Positions 37,228-50,471 of a stretch of DNA of 64,000 nt are shown one piece after another; the stretch's first letter is position 1; each line of letters starts with the position of its first letter. This DNA comes from Campylorhamphus procurvoides (lineage: Eukaryota; Chordata; Aves; Passeriformes; Dendrocolaptidae). Location of the stretch: assembly GCA_013396655.1 (NCBI GenBank), contig WBMV01008396.1:186001-250000 (forward strand), given 5' to 3'. Under the pieces are notes generated by a model. It made no database searches, was not told where the DNA came from, and worked only from the letters and a program-made list of their open reading frames with translations. A program made the position numbers and the translations under genes.

Positions 37228-40200
37228 TTCATGTCTTATACACCTTCTGAAGTGGTTCTTTTTCTATTAGTCTTACAAAGCTAAACTTTAAAGGATACAT
37301 CTGCATGGCTATGTTTAGGAAACCAATCAGGAGCTTTGATTAAGAATCAGCTTTGCAGTTCTGAAGCCTAGAATTATTATATGGTTTCTTTTTAACATCG
37401 GACACTCCAGACCACAGACAAAGAGCTCCACATTTGCATACAATCAAATGTACTGTCACTGAGGAAGGGTGGGATAAACAGCAAGTAGTCCAAACACTAG
37501 GGTCAGTCCGAAAAATTGTTTTCCCTGTCTCCTGGGGCTGAGAAACTGAGGGGAAATGAAAGGTAAAGGAGTTGCTAATAAATCTATGCTGTTTTTTGTA
37601 AGCCTTACCTGATCAAAGGCAGTGTGGTACAAGCAATATGAGATAATTAGACTCAAATATGTGGCTAAGCTTCTCAAATGCATGATGACTGTTTACCCCT
37701 TTTTCTTACACAGAGTGGAATGTTATTTCCTATAATAGAAATATAGTGTTTTATTCTGGTAGACGGGCAAATATTTCATGAAGGTCAAGACTTGGAGGCA
37801 AGAGAGAAGAGATAACATCAAATAGGCAGAAAATTGGAGTCTTCATTAATACTGGCAAAGTGAAGACAGTTATACTATCAGAGCTCAGACTACAGTCCCA
37901 GTGTTGCTGGAAAGAAAATTAAATATTCTTTTCCTTGTAAATTGAAAGCATCTGTATCATATGGCATCTATTTTAAATATGCATGCTGTTATGCATTTTG
38001 AAGATAGATCTGCATCTTGAAATATGACAGTATTTTTAATATTGTACATCCTAGTATATGTATTATTTAATTGACTAGAGACAGTCAGTGATTGATCAGG
38101 TTGCATCTTACAGGCAAAACAATATCTAATGTTACCTGTAGCTGAACTATACTGATCAACATTTTATTACTGACACTGGTTTTGGCTGAATAAATGCAAA
38201 ATGACAAGAATATGTGCACATTCTAGAGAACAGCAAAAAGATGTGATACAATGAAAGAAAAAAATGAAGGTCAAATGGAGCTTTTTAGACATGAATGACA
38301 GAGAAGTAAGTCTAAATCATTTGAAGAAAAAATAATTAGATTATAGATACAGAAAAAGCAAAGTTTGATCTTTCAAGGGATAAATTACAAAAGTACTATA
38401 GTTGTGTCCATGCATTGAATTAAGGACATTTTTTTAAAAATATGAATATAGAAAAAAAACCCCATGGAATTCAGGATAAGAAACAGAAAATAAACAAATG
38501 CTATAATAGTTATGAAAGTTAGGAAATAGCATTTTTCCCTCCTGAGCGTTAGGTGGATAATTGTCACTGGTATTATTTTAAATGTGGGTTGTATACAGCA
38601 TTAAACATTGAATTGTCATACTGAATGTCAGAGTCAGCAATGGAGCTACCGATAAGGTCTGTGTACACTAAACCTCAATTACACCAGAAACACTGGTTCA
38701 GATTCCCTTCCAGGGCAAACTATAACATTTTATTATAGGGTTTCACTCTTTTTAGAGTTTGCCTTTGAAAATGAAAATGACTTGTCACTGAACTAGTTAG
38801 AGAGGAAACTAATAGCTGAATACAATCTTTTAAGCTAAACACAGATACAATTCTGTATTGATGGGTGCTGATTTCTTTGAGTTTTGTATGTTGTATATAA
38901 AGTAATGGTATAGAAAAATATGTCTATACCACTGAATAAAAGTTGGCTTGTACCTGAGGAAATTGATTCCTTGTACTTAAGGAAACTAAATTCTATTTTG
39001 AGTCTGCAGCAAATGTCCCGTGTGATTTAGAACTACCTTTCAGCCTCACTGAAACGTAGTTGTTCTGTAAGTAAAAATTTCCAAAGGTCTCTGAGACAGA
39101 AATAGAATTGCTAAAAATGCTTTGGATCAATGATTTAAAGGTTCTACAAAATTTTTAGCAAAATCAGTATTTTTTTTGCTTAAATAGAAATGTTGCATCA
39201 ATGCAATGTTATCTGCCTCCACATTTTTTTGTGTTGTATAGAGAATTTGCACCTGTCTTTCATTCTTTTGATCTAGTTAATGCAAACAGACATTATTAAT
39301 ACAGTTCTGTCAAATATTTTTAGGAAATATTTTTGTTATGTGATTAACAAATTTCAAACTGTACATATGTATTAGAATCTATAGTAGATTTGTACAATAA
39401 AAGTGTTGATAATGTACCATGAATATCTGAATATCAATGCAACAATAGCAAAGGTTGTCTTTATAAACTGTAATTAAGTCAATTGCCTTTTTATATAATT
39501 ATGAATTTTTCTTTATATTAGGCAAAAAAATTATAAGGAATCTTTTTTTTTCTAATGTAAATAGTTATGACTGTAATTATTAACCTACAAGACTGTATTG
39601 GTTGTCTTACAAATCAAGATCAGAGGCAAGATCTCTAACACAACCAAATATAACATGATAGCAAAAGTTACCTAGCAGAAAAATAAAAAAGAGAGATTGA
39701 GTAATGAAAAAGGGCAACACAACCATGCAGACTTAACAACAATGAAGAAAAAGAATTAAGATAAAACATAATCTCGTTAGGCAGTCTCTAATACCTGAAG
39801 ATTTGTAAAGCATTTTCTCCATCAAAAGTTTATCTGAAGTTTTTTACTGCATAGCTCCTTTCTCTACAGCATATTAACCATTGGCACAATTTGGTACAGC
39901 AGTTCTTAATTCTGAATGTAATAATTACAAATTTTTATTATTTCTTTGCCAGGTGAATATATATACTAATGACTTCATGAACTTTTTTCAAGCTACAAAT
40001 TCAGCTTAAAACTGATTTCTTAAGAGTCTTTTGATCAAAAACAAAGAAGGATGTAGAAAACTGTTTGAAGGAGTATTATTTATTCAATGACAAATATTCT
40101 TAAAGCTTAGTTTAACCAATTTTACCCTTATATGTTTTTCAGTGTTGATGGTACTGAGTAAAAAAGTGGATACAATACTGAAATTTTACATCTCTAAACC

Positions 40201-40451
40201 ACATTTTTGACAAGACTGCAAATCAGATTAAACCTAATTAGACCTAAAAAAGCAGCACTCCAAACACTTTGTCATTTATTTCATTTTTATAGAGAATATT
40301 GGAAGTTTAGGGTAACCATTTGTTCTCAGGCCTAGAGAAAAACCAAGTAAATATTAAAGGTTACTGAAGCTTTTTAAAGGAATATAATTTAATGGTTAGG
40401 ACTGTGTTTCTTTCTCTTCCTAGCAACCCATCACATATTGTATTAAAAGGT

Positions 40452-40474
40452 ACAAAAGGTTACTAACCTTTTGT
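40452..40474. repeat. Hairpin, 10-bp perfect arms
   Basis: ACAAAAGGTT (40452-40461) and AACCTTTTGT (40465-40474) are exact reverse complements around ACT. Confidence 0.85.
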
Positions 40475-42178
40475 GGACTTATTTTTGTGAAAAAAACTTC
40501 TGGGAAAGATACAAGTCTGGTCATTTATGCACAGTAAGGCAATATAACAACAAGCAATAAAAAGTTTAATAGCTGCCTAAATCTTATTAATATGCCTAAA
40601 TACGTAAAGAATACAACCAAACATTTTTACGGTATTCTAAAAGGTGAAAAATTTAAAGGTAGATTCTGTATGATATATACTGTCAGTGTGAACAGGAATC
40701 TTCAAGAATGAAAAGCTCTCTTTCACTTCAACTGAAGGCTTTGGGATATAAATATAAATCCTCCAAACAGTGATGGATGGTTAGTTAGGCAGCAATAATT
40801 GCTGCACTCAATGCGTCATGAACAGAAACACAGTCCATAACCCCAACTGCAGGACAGTGTCCAGATTTCCTCCCACTAGCCTCCAGCCAGCATCTAGGAC
40901 AAGCCCTGAGGATGTGAAGCACCTGATGGATGTGAAGGTATGGTTTTGATCTAAGGAATCGGAGTAAGCATCTGTGTATAATTAATTCATTTGTTTATTT
41001 GCTTTGGTGGGTTCAGAGTTCTTTTCTACATCTTTTAAAACACTTTTTGTCACTTTGACAAGTGCCTTTAGAAAGGGTCAATGAATAACATGAGTACTCC
41101 GTGGTCCCCTTTCCTCGATTCAAAACTTCTGGCCTATCTCCAATTTGAATAAACATTTTTCATACACCTACTAAACTTTTTCAAAAAACCTTAAGAGGGT
41201 ATTCACACAGAGCAAAATAAATGGTTCTAATATTAAGTAAAGTGTGTTTATAATTTGGGGGCATTCAGGGATGCTGTATGGACTTGCTGACAGCTTGATA
41301 TGACATACTTTACCTGTCCTCATGAAGGTTTATTAGCGATTGTCTCAATTTCTCTAGCCTACAATGCACTCTACCTTAGGTGCACCAGGTAATACATAAA
41401 TAACTCCTGTCTGTCCTTAACATTTCCTAACCTGCTGAATGCCAGGGATCACTGATCACACTGGAAGTCTGCCATGAAATGGAACAAGTGTTTAAAATAA
41501 GCAATTTCTTTTCATTACACTGACCTCTACAAATGGCCTCATGTCTTCATTAGCAGTTCAGTCAGGGAAGAAAGCTGGTTTTGTTTTGGAGGAGAAAATA
41601 AATGATCATCTTACACCCCCTCAGCATCAGTAGAAAATTCAGTTGCTGGATTCATGGTTAGATCCACAAAATGGACATAGACCCCAACATATTAGTCACT
41701 GAAGCATCATTAACCCAATCCAGAGTCTAGAATGGTGTCTGAATGTGCTTATGGTTTTAGGTTTGGGGATTTTTTGGTAAAGTTAAATTCACTTGAAGTT
41801 TGTGGGGGGTTTTTTCCCCAAAAGAACACTTAACCCTTGCTATAAATAATCATTTTTAAACACTCTTTTCTAATGGAAGCAGCAATCCATGACAGATAAA
41901 ATGTCAGCTGTCCCCATGGTAATGTCTGACAAAGAGAACTCCATCAGAACATGTAACACTTTCCTTTTCTGTCCTAACTAACTGTAGAATGGATTCAAGG
42001 TGAGGATAGACATTTTCCTCCTCTTTGTCCAGGCATTTTGGAATATGCAAATATGGGATATGAACACCTTTGAAGAAGAGTGAGTGGGTCTTGGTTCTTC
42101 TGCTTCCAGAGTGAATTCTGCAGGCACTATGCTATAAAAAACTGTATAAAAAATTGTAAAAAAGATGGGAATCTGATT

Positions 42179-42248
42179 TAAAAAAAGGCAAAAACCCAAC
42201 AAAAACAACCCCAAAAAAAAATCCAAAAAACAAACAAACAAAAAAAAC
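42179..42248. repeat. A/C-rich low-complexity tract
   Basis: A runs separated by C, CC or CCC (AAAAACCC and CAAACAAACA patterns) over about 70 bp. One of several similar tracts in the window. Confidence 0.85.
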
Positions 42249-44780
42249 CTACACAGAGCATCAGAGCGTGGGACAATTAGAGAGAAAAAAAATCAGTCTG
42301 AGCCCCCTGAATACTATGATTTGGATGAATATATATGTATATTTACATATATTCAAAAACATAGAATGGTCTTTAAAATATATTTTTCTTTTTCTTCTTA
42401 CTTTTTCACCATTCATCTCATTACAAGATTGACCTGTTTGCCAATATTCTGAAAAGGGAATGATACCCCATAATTACTCATAAATTCATACACACTTCAT
42501 GATGACAAAAGGGTAGCCATCTTCCTTTCAAAATCAGATAATGCCTAAATGCATATTTTCTGGAAATTAAGAAATGTTGTCAGAAAAAATCCTTGGCTCT
42601 CTCACTATGTGTTTTGATAAAACAATATTTGTAGGAATGTATTATCCAAATTTTTATTAAAAATAAATGAGCATTCAAAAAATTCTCACTTTGTTACTTT
42701 ATTTTATAGAAAGAGGATTAAAAAAATAAAATAAAATAAACCCTCTCTCCCCTCCTACAAAATGAACCAACAGATCCATAAAATACCTAAAACATATTCC
42801 AGTATGGCATAATCATGGTTCTCACTATTGCTTTGCAACCACTGTAAAAGAACTACAGGGAAATGATACTCCCAGCTTTTTCTCCATAATAAAAATATTA
42901 GTTGAGGAATTATTTTCAAACATGAAATAGAGTTATAAAATAAATCAGATTATAAAAAGGATATTTTTCAACTCGTGGAAATTAGCATAGTTCCACTGAA
43001 GACAAAGGAACCTATTTATATCAGCTGCAGATTTAGTTATTATTTGATGTTCAGGGAGCTCAGTGATGAAAGAGCTGTAAGGCAAACAGTGAAACAAATG
43101 AGAGAAAGGGAGAAGTAAGGGATGAAATGGCAAGCAGAATATATATTCATGCTGATAAGGCAGATCATCTGTCCCTCCAGAAATCCCAGTAAGCACAGAG
43201 ACCACACATCCGTTGGAAACATCTAACATACTTACTGAGAACTCACTCAATCTCATTATAGTGGTTCCTGAGGCTTGTCTGCCTCTGTGATTCTAAGTCA
43301 TATAGTGGAACAATTATCTAAGCATATAACTGCACCAGGATCTCAGTCTCGCTTTGGGCTGTGTTTGCTGATACAGTTCCAACCACAGCAATTAAGGTAA
43401 TCATGATTTTAAAAATGGGTTTGAGGTAAGCCTGACTTCTCTGAGTTTCTGGTTTATCATGCCTGGAATTTTTATGCAAACTAATTTTTGAAAGAGCAAT
43501 ATTTGCTAGCCCACAGAAATTTGCATGCACAGTATTCTTCCTGTTTTTGGGGATATATATATGTATTTATGGATATATATTAAATAAAGAATATCCCCAT
43601 GCTTATAAAAGATTAATTAAAATGTTGCACATATTGATACAAAAAGACCTTCTTCAAAAGCCTAATTGCTTTTGTATGTGCCACATTGTGTTTCTTTGCA
43701 TTTACTGCAATGAGTTACTAGAGTAGAACTTAACATGCTAAGGGAAATTTGGGCATGCCTACGATGTCAAGTGCAGGTGATCACATCTGCTCTGCCCACA
43801 GTTGGAGCTGGCAGATGAGGCTTATTAGTATATCCCAGCTGTACATTAATGTTCCTGAATCCAGCTCAGAATGGAATCCATTTTATGACTACTGATATAA
43901 AGCATCTATGCTACCCTCTATGCCTGAGCATATCATGTGATCATTTTATGCATCTTTTAGTCCCACATAACCCAGTCAGCATGATTCTACCTTGATTTAA
44001 CACTCCACATAGTGTCTTAGTATAAATTACTTGCTTTAAAATGGGATTGCACAACTGCTGATTGTCACACATCTGTTATTTCCACAGACAAATGTATTCT
44101 TCAAATATTTTCTTGAGAATTTATTAATTAATGTCATGAGAAATTAAGATATATGAATAAATCTCATCAAAACAAATTAAAGCTTCAAAATAATCTTCAA
44201 ATTATTTATCAAGTGGAGATGTAGACATATTTCAGAAGAAATAGGTCTTAGTTAACACAGACAAGGCTGATATTTGTTTCTGTGTTCTGAGAAACACATA
44301 GATAAACTGCCAAAATCAATTGTTTAACACAGCAAAACCATTTGCACTCAACAGAGTCTTTGTGAGCAAAAGTAGTTTGGCTGACAAAGTCTTACTGGTG
44401 ATTCTTCTTTTGATGGAAGTCACAGAGGGTTGATATAAAGTCAGACTGCAGCTGTACTTCAGAAGAATTTATCATTCTAGCTATTCCTGTCATGGAAACA
44501 GTTTACTCATAAGTGTAAAGTTAAGAAGGTCATACAAGCATTTAGGACAAGATCAGAGACTGCAACACAACTAAAGATCCAAGGTATATTTGTGTTTACT
44601 GTCCTCTTCTCAGCCTCTCACTGATATAAAGAACCTTCAACAATATTACCACTAATTTCAAATTGCCTCCCTGTAGCACTTTCTTTTTATCCACTTCACC
44701 ATGAATGAGAATCTTCTCATAGAATCATATTTGAACTGCTCAAATATTGTTGACAACTATTTCAGTAAAATAAACAAAAT

Positions 44781-44835
44781 TTTATTCCCTTTATCCCCCC
44801 TTAAATTAAGGGGGACGAGGGGGAAGGGAAATAAA
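44781..44835. repeat. Imperfect inverted repeat with strand-asymmetric arms
   Basis: The left arm is pyrimidine-rich (TTTATTCCCTTTATCCCCCC), then TTAAATTAA, then a purine-rich right arm with GGGGGACGAGGGGGAAGGG and AAATAAA. The arms pair with a small indel. Such sequence can form a cruciform or triplex. Confidence 0.75.
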
Positions 44836-45345
44836 AAAAAATCTATGCTATTTTGAAGGAAAATTATGTTGTAATTTGTTTGACCTACAGATTTGTTTGA
44901 ACTAGTCTGTAAAAGCTTTTCCTTTTTTCTGAGTATTCAGTATGGATGTAAATATGTGTTGAGATGATGTCTTATAGTTTTTCTTGGTTTTAACAATATT
45001 TTTTCAATGTAGTTTTTGTTAGGACATTACTATTTAAAGAGCATTTTAATGTAAAAGTGATGGAGCTAATTATGAGATACCAAAGCACAGGTTAAATATG
45101 GTCTTAAAAAAAGAAGGCACATATACTGGGAATTATGTATTTCTTACATGCACTTTTTTTTTTGAAAAATTTTACTTTTATCAACTTGTATACTAAAAAC
45201 ATTTAATTGGAAAGGCTTTTTAAGTTACTTTCTTCTCATTGAGAGCACGTACCTCAGATAGTATATAAACTCAATTCAGTACATGAACTGAATTGCGCAT
45301 ATTACCTTAGAATGTCTATGCTAATAATATGGGAAGAGCTCTTTT

Positions 45346-45420
45346 TATATATATATCTATAATACCTATGAAAATTGAACACATATATGTATGTATGTAT
45401 ATATAGATATATATATTTTT
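45346..45420. repeat. TA-rich simple sequence
   Basis: Two blocks of TATATATATCTATA and ATATATGTATGTATGTATATATAG type, separated by about 25 bp of ordinary sequence, ending in a T run. Confidence 0.8.
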
Positions 45421-46446
45421 TTTTCCTAGTACTTATATTTTCTGGTAATGTTCTTAACTGTGAAGTGACACATGAAGGCATTAACATCTCTATCAACAAA
45501 ACTCCTGGGTACGTTATTCTGCTACCCTGAACTTCCCTGTAAGTACATTACATATTACAAAATCTGTGACTGATGTAACATATTTCTTCAAATTAAAGAC
45601 TTTTAACCAGCAGAGCCAATAAAACAAACTGTGTCTGCCAATTTCTCCATTAAAACCTTGATGATAGGTTTTACTTAAATTACATCAAGCATTAAGTTTT
45701 CCATGATGACTCCAAAAGCATGGTTATGCATAGAAATAGAAATTACTAATTAAAAATGAGTTTCAATTGGCACAATGGTAAAATTTAAAAGGTCACTTTA
45801 TTCCAAACAATTATGTGTTGTTTTTGAGTCTTTAAACATCAGTCTCCAAATTAGTTGCAACATTTGCTATAACTCTGATCATATTTCTAAGTAGAACTCT
45901 TTCCAGAGAACTCAGAAACTTAATTACTTAGCATTTAAAAAGTTTTAACCTAAGTATACATATGCTGTGTTCATTTTGTTGTGTCTTATTTTGCCTCTAA
46001 GAAGTTATAGTGCTGAAGATCTATAAGATTTCATTTTCCGGATGATTTGGCCTGCCAGGGGTCACCAGAAAAAAATCTTTTATAGATTTCTTTATTTCTG
46101 CATATATATGAGTTTTCTTGATTTTGGAAGGGAGGAGAAATCATAGCAAGAGTGTTAAATTTTGTCTATAAAAAGCATCCCACTGGAATTCTTAGCAAAA
46201 GTCATCTTTATGTCAAGGACGTGGCATTTTAAGAACAGCTTTTTTCCTGAAGCTTGAGAAAGTTCAGATTAACTTGATATTAAAAACTAATCACCATTTC
46301 AAAATTGATTTGATGTAATTGAAATGAGAGATCTATTCCCTTTATACTATTTTTTAATCAGAACTATTCCCTAGAATTTTGAAGGTCATGACACTTGACA
46401 CTTTTAGCAGCATGAGTAAAGTGAATTATTTGTAATATAAGTTCAA

Positions 46447-47645
46447 AGTGACTTGTTTGACAGACCTGATTTCCTTCTATGAAAAGGTAACCCACGCAGT
46501 TGATCAAGGAAAGTCAATTGATATAATCTTTTTGGATTTCAGGAAAGCTTTTGATACTGTCTCTCACAAAATGTCTAGCACACAACTGGATAAACAAACC
46601 GTGTGGTGGGTGAGGAAGTGGCTCACGGATTGAGCACGGGGGTAACAATGAATGGAGTAATATCAGACTGGGTTAGTAGTAGGGTTATCATTAGTAGGGT
46701 TCTGCAGGGCTCCATTTTAGGTCCTGTGCTCTTCAACACCTTCATAAATGACTTGGATGAAGGACTGGAAGGAATATAAAGCAACTTTGCAGGTGACACA
46801 AAACTGAGAGGAGTTGTTGACTCCCTTAAAGGCAGAGAGGCCCTTCAGAGAGACCTCAACAAATTAGAGGACTGGGCGATTACCAACCTTATGAAGTTCA
46901 GCAAAGGCAAGAGCTGAATTCTGCATGTTGGAGGGGGCAATCCTGCATGTACCTACAGACTAAAGACTGAGATGCTGAAAAGTAGTGCCGTGGAAAGGGA
47001 CCTGGGAGTCCTGGTCAATGGCAAGTTGAATACGAGTCAGCAGTGCCCTGGCAGCCAGGAGGTCCAGCTGTCCCCTGGGGGGCATCAGGCAAAGCATCGC
47101 CAGCCTGCCAAGGGAGGACATTGTCCCACTCTGCTCTGCACTGGGGCAGCCTCATCTTGAATATTGTGTGAAGTTTTGGGCACCACAATGTAAGAAAGAT
47201 ATTCAGCTCTTAGAGAGTGTCCAAAGGAGAGCAACAAAGATAGTGAAAGGCCTGGAGGAGTGGCTGAGGGCACTTAGTCTGCTCATCCTGGAGAAGGGGA
47301 GACCTCATCACAGTCTGCAACTTCCTCATGAGGGGAAACAGGAGGGTAAGGCACTTACCTCTTCCTGCGGTGACCAGTGACAGGACCTGAGAATGGCCTG
47401 AAATTGTGTCAGAGAAGGTTTAGGTTGGATATTAGAAAAAGATTCTTCACCAAGAGGGTGATTGGACACTTGAACAGGCTCCCCAGGGATGTGGTCACAG
47501 CACCAAGCCTGGCAGAATTCAAGAACCGTTTGGACATTACTCTTGGGCACATGGTGTGACTCATGGTCCAGTGCAGGAGTTTGACTTGTAATGATCCTTG
47601 TAAGTCCCTTCCAAGTCAGCATGTTCTGTGATTCTGTGATTCTAT
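46447..47645 (+). mobile_element. CR1 LINE, 1.2 kb 3' part with ATTCTGTG tail
   Basis: The longest CR1 copy here. It opens in the RT domain with LTDLISFYEKVTHAVDQGKS and then FLDFRKAFDTVSH (46534-46572), which is RT motif A. A deletion and stop follow at about 46630. Further on come a [21 protein letters not shown] segment (46707-46770), then FAGDTKL (46787-46807), where the usual FADD has lost its first catalytic aspartate, then LQRDLNKLEDW and the ERDLGVLVNGKL segment (46990-47025). A C-terminal part with [24 protein letters not shown] and a final RLDITLGHMV ends the ORF. The 3' UTR ends in CCTTGTAAGTCCCTTCCAAG and a tail of TTCTGTGATTCTGTGATTCT. Multiple stops and frameshifts make it dead. 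Its tail closely matches that of the SINE at 51355. Confidence 0.93.
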
Positions 47646-48186
47646 AGCTAAACTGATAGTGAGGCATGGTAGACAACATTTAATAACATTACAAATGTCA
47701 TTTGTGGATCCAGTTATGAATGTTTTAAAATATATTTTCACCTATGAAAATTACTAGGAAATGGTATTATATGGTCATTCAATTTCTAACTAAAACTGTT
47801 AGAGAAAATTTGGGTAAGAATAACTTTGATAAAAAAAATGTTTTCTTGAGAAGGTGAAAAAGGTTCCATTTTATAAATGCTTTTAAAATGTAACCTAGAA
47901 AAGTTGCCAAAAATAAGGGCCTGCAGACAAAAGTAAAGAAAATAATTCTTGCAAAATGGAAATGTAAGAAAAAAAATAGTTTAGGATCAATGACTATTAC
48001 CGGGTAGTCAAATAGTCAAAATAGAAAAGATTTCTATCTGAAATAAATAAAGGAGAAGAAGAAAGTTTATATACTCTATCCTAAACCACAGAAATCTCAA
48101 GACGATGAAATCTCGTCTTAAAATAGAATTCTGGCTGAGAATGTGTGTCAAACTGACTCACAGCTACTGATACTAGAAAAATATAA
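47646..48186. other. Unique AT-rich spacer
   Basis: No gene or repeat recognised between the CR1 and the solo LTR. Confidence 0.55.
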
Positions 48187-48868
48187 TCACTTGTCGTGGG
48201 TTTATCTGGTTAGGGTTTTTTTTATATAAGGGGAAGATTGGCATCTGTTGGAAGCCTCTGGAAGTTTCCCTCCATCCTATAGAGCAGGGCCAATGAGGGC
48301 CAGCTCCGAGGAAAACTTCCTGCTTTTGAACCATTAAGTTACGTCCCTGCGTGAAAACATATTTAAGAAGTTGTGGCGCAGTTAGAATTGGGCAGCCATG
48401 GGTTAACAACATCACAACGCAGACATCAAGGTCAGTGCAGGAGGAGAAGAGGAGAAGGAGGGGGAGGGACCCCACGGATCAGGGAGTGGACTTAAAACTA
48501 TTATTCCCTGAATACGTTGGTGATGACCATGGTGATTACGAGTTGTCCCCTCGAAGCCCATGGGATCCATCGGGGTGCAAAGACCCCCCTGTTAGAGCAG
48601 GGGGAGGCATGAAAGAAGCTGTTACCTCGTGGGAGGCCCCCAAGGTGGATCGGAGTCTTGCAGAGATTTGCAGCCGATACCCACAGAGGGAGAGGACCCA
48701 CGCTGACCAGGAGACCCCCCAACGTGGAGCAAAGCCTTGCAGAGATTTGCAGCTGAGACCCATGAAGGGAGAATCCCATACTAAGTAGGTACAGGCAGTT
48801 TTTCGTGAGAGACTGCACCCCATGGAATGACCCACGAGAGAGCAGAGGATCTCTCTNACGACATCACT
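48187..48868 (+). mobile_element. Solo LTR with 5-bp target duplication and an internal N
   Basis: The element runs from 48192 (TGTCGTGGG) to 48863 (ACGACA), about 672 bp as assembled. TCACT flanks it at 48187-48191 and 48864-48868, a perfect 5-bp target duplication. The plus orientation is supported by the TGTCGTGG start, a TATTTAAG box near 48361, and a downstream leader with AAGGTCAGTGCAGG (48429-48442) that also resembles a splice donor. GC-rich purine segments and repeated GGAG/CCCACG-type units follow, as in long avian LTRs. The undetermined base at 48857 sits six bases before the 3' terminus. The usual T-rich segment and most of the 3' part are missing there, so sequence may be absent from the assembly. 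Frames on both strands (for example 48351-48788) lie inside the LTR and are not genes. Confidence 0.85.
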
Positions 48869-50405
48869 TCTAAATCATCAAGGCATGAATGTAAGAGTGC
48901 ACAAAACTAGAAGATAAAGAGCTATCATGAGCAAGACCAATTTATAGCCTAAAAATAAGAGAGGATTTTACAAGCATGTGACAATCATTTTAGTTTATAT
49001 CTTGAAAACAGCTAAATGCCAGAGTTTGTTCCTTCTTTCTACTTCTGAATGACTAAAGGTTTAGTCCACCAGTCTATTGTGTGGATGAACTCACAGTATG
49101 GATTAAATACCCAGCATGATAGTCAGGAATACCTTGAAGGACTGATATTGACAACATAACTCTGAGAAATACTACTGTTCTCCAGAGTTTAACATTGACA
49201 AATACAGTATACTTTTTCATACTTTGCTACTAATAAAATACAGGGCAGTACACTGTATTGTCAAGTTATTTTTGCTAATACTATGTTTCCTCTTGACAGG
49301 CTTCTTGTACATGGATTTGTTTCTGTTCTGTATGGGTTTTTTTTTTATGTACTTACTGCAATACAAAATAACAAAATCAAATGTACCTGCCTTTAACCTT
49401 TACTATACTAGAATTCAGAAATAAAAACGAATGTAAATTGGAAAATTTAATTATCTGTGGAATTTAATTTCATAAGATAACTCATCCTGAACTTTCCAAC
49501 AAGAAGATCCATCAAGACTTCAGAAGGCACTCATCTTGATGGACTTTTTATGTAAATTCCTTTTACGCACTCAAATTTAGCAGTAAAATAATTACCTTTA
49601 AGGGTTATGCCCTGTTGAAAAATAACAGAGGATGTTATTATGCAGCAAAATAACTATACAAATTGATTTATTTTGATCTGGATTTAGCTTAAAACAACTA
49701 TTTCTCAAAGTATGATGTGAGTTTTGATTTTATTAGATTTGTAAGTGCTTCAAATATTGATATAGATGTGATAGTTTGATCTGTTCACAAAACATCCTAT
49801 CATGAGAGCTTAAGACAGAGGATGAAAGACAATGCAGTCTTAATAGTGAATTTTCACTGAAGGCAACACTATTGCAATTGAATTAACTATACCAATAAGC
49901 AGTTGTTCTTCACATTTGCACATCCCACACAGATAAATATTTCATTCTGTAGATTGATGTTATCTGTGCCATCCTTCTCTATGCCACTTCTATTAATAAT
50001 TTTAAAGAAGTCTGAACACTTTCTCCAGAAGAGCTGGTTGATGTGAGTAATGTGGGTCATGTATACTTCTCTTTCTTTCTTTTTTCTCCCTGGAGAAGTG
50101 TGATTGTCATAAGGCATTTCCCAGTTGGATGAGTTGTTGTTTTGGGGTTTTTTCCTGTTAATTTTAAGCATACATACTACCATTTTTATGTACTAATATC
50201 TGTGTAATATTGCAGAAATGTGACATACAACAAAACCAAATCTTCAGGTTTGAAATCCACACGTCTTATCCTAGTCGATTTAACTTTTCAAAGGAAGTAC
50301 TGGCACCACACACTGCAATCATTCATTAGTACATGGAACTCCTGTGAGAAGTCACTAGCAACAGTGAAAGTAAATGATCCCATTTTATAAACTTATCAAG
50401 CAGCA

Positions 50406-50471
50406 CAAAAAGAAAATAAATATACAAACACAAAAAACAAACAAAAAAACAAAACAAAAAAAAACCACACA
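50406..50471. repeat. A/C-rich low-complexity tract
   Basis: AAACAAACAAAAAAACAAAAC-type sequence with single C interruptions over about 65 bp. Confidence 0.85.

Larger units (their letters stand above)
37228..46446. other. Long unique AT-rich stretch, no gene seen
   Basis: About 9.2 kb without a recognisable gene or interspersed repeat. It contains a hairpin at 40452-40474, an A/C-rich tract at 42179-42248, a large imperfect inverted repeat at 44781-44835, and TA-rich simple sequence at 43549-43580 and 45346-45420. The interval 43620-43960 has mixed composition with several E-box-like CANNTG strings and is discussed as a possible regulatory element. Frames of up to 103 codons show no domain. 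Confidence 0.55.

Noticed and set aside
44717..44730. CTCATAGAATCATA resembling a CR1 tail
   Set aside because: Only about 14 bp match and the adjacent CR1 block (GGTTGGAA...) is missing.
48351..48818. Open frames of 100-145 codons on both strands
   Set aside because: They lie wholly inside a solo LTR defined by its target duplication; the GC-rich composition explains the open length.
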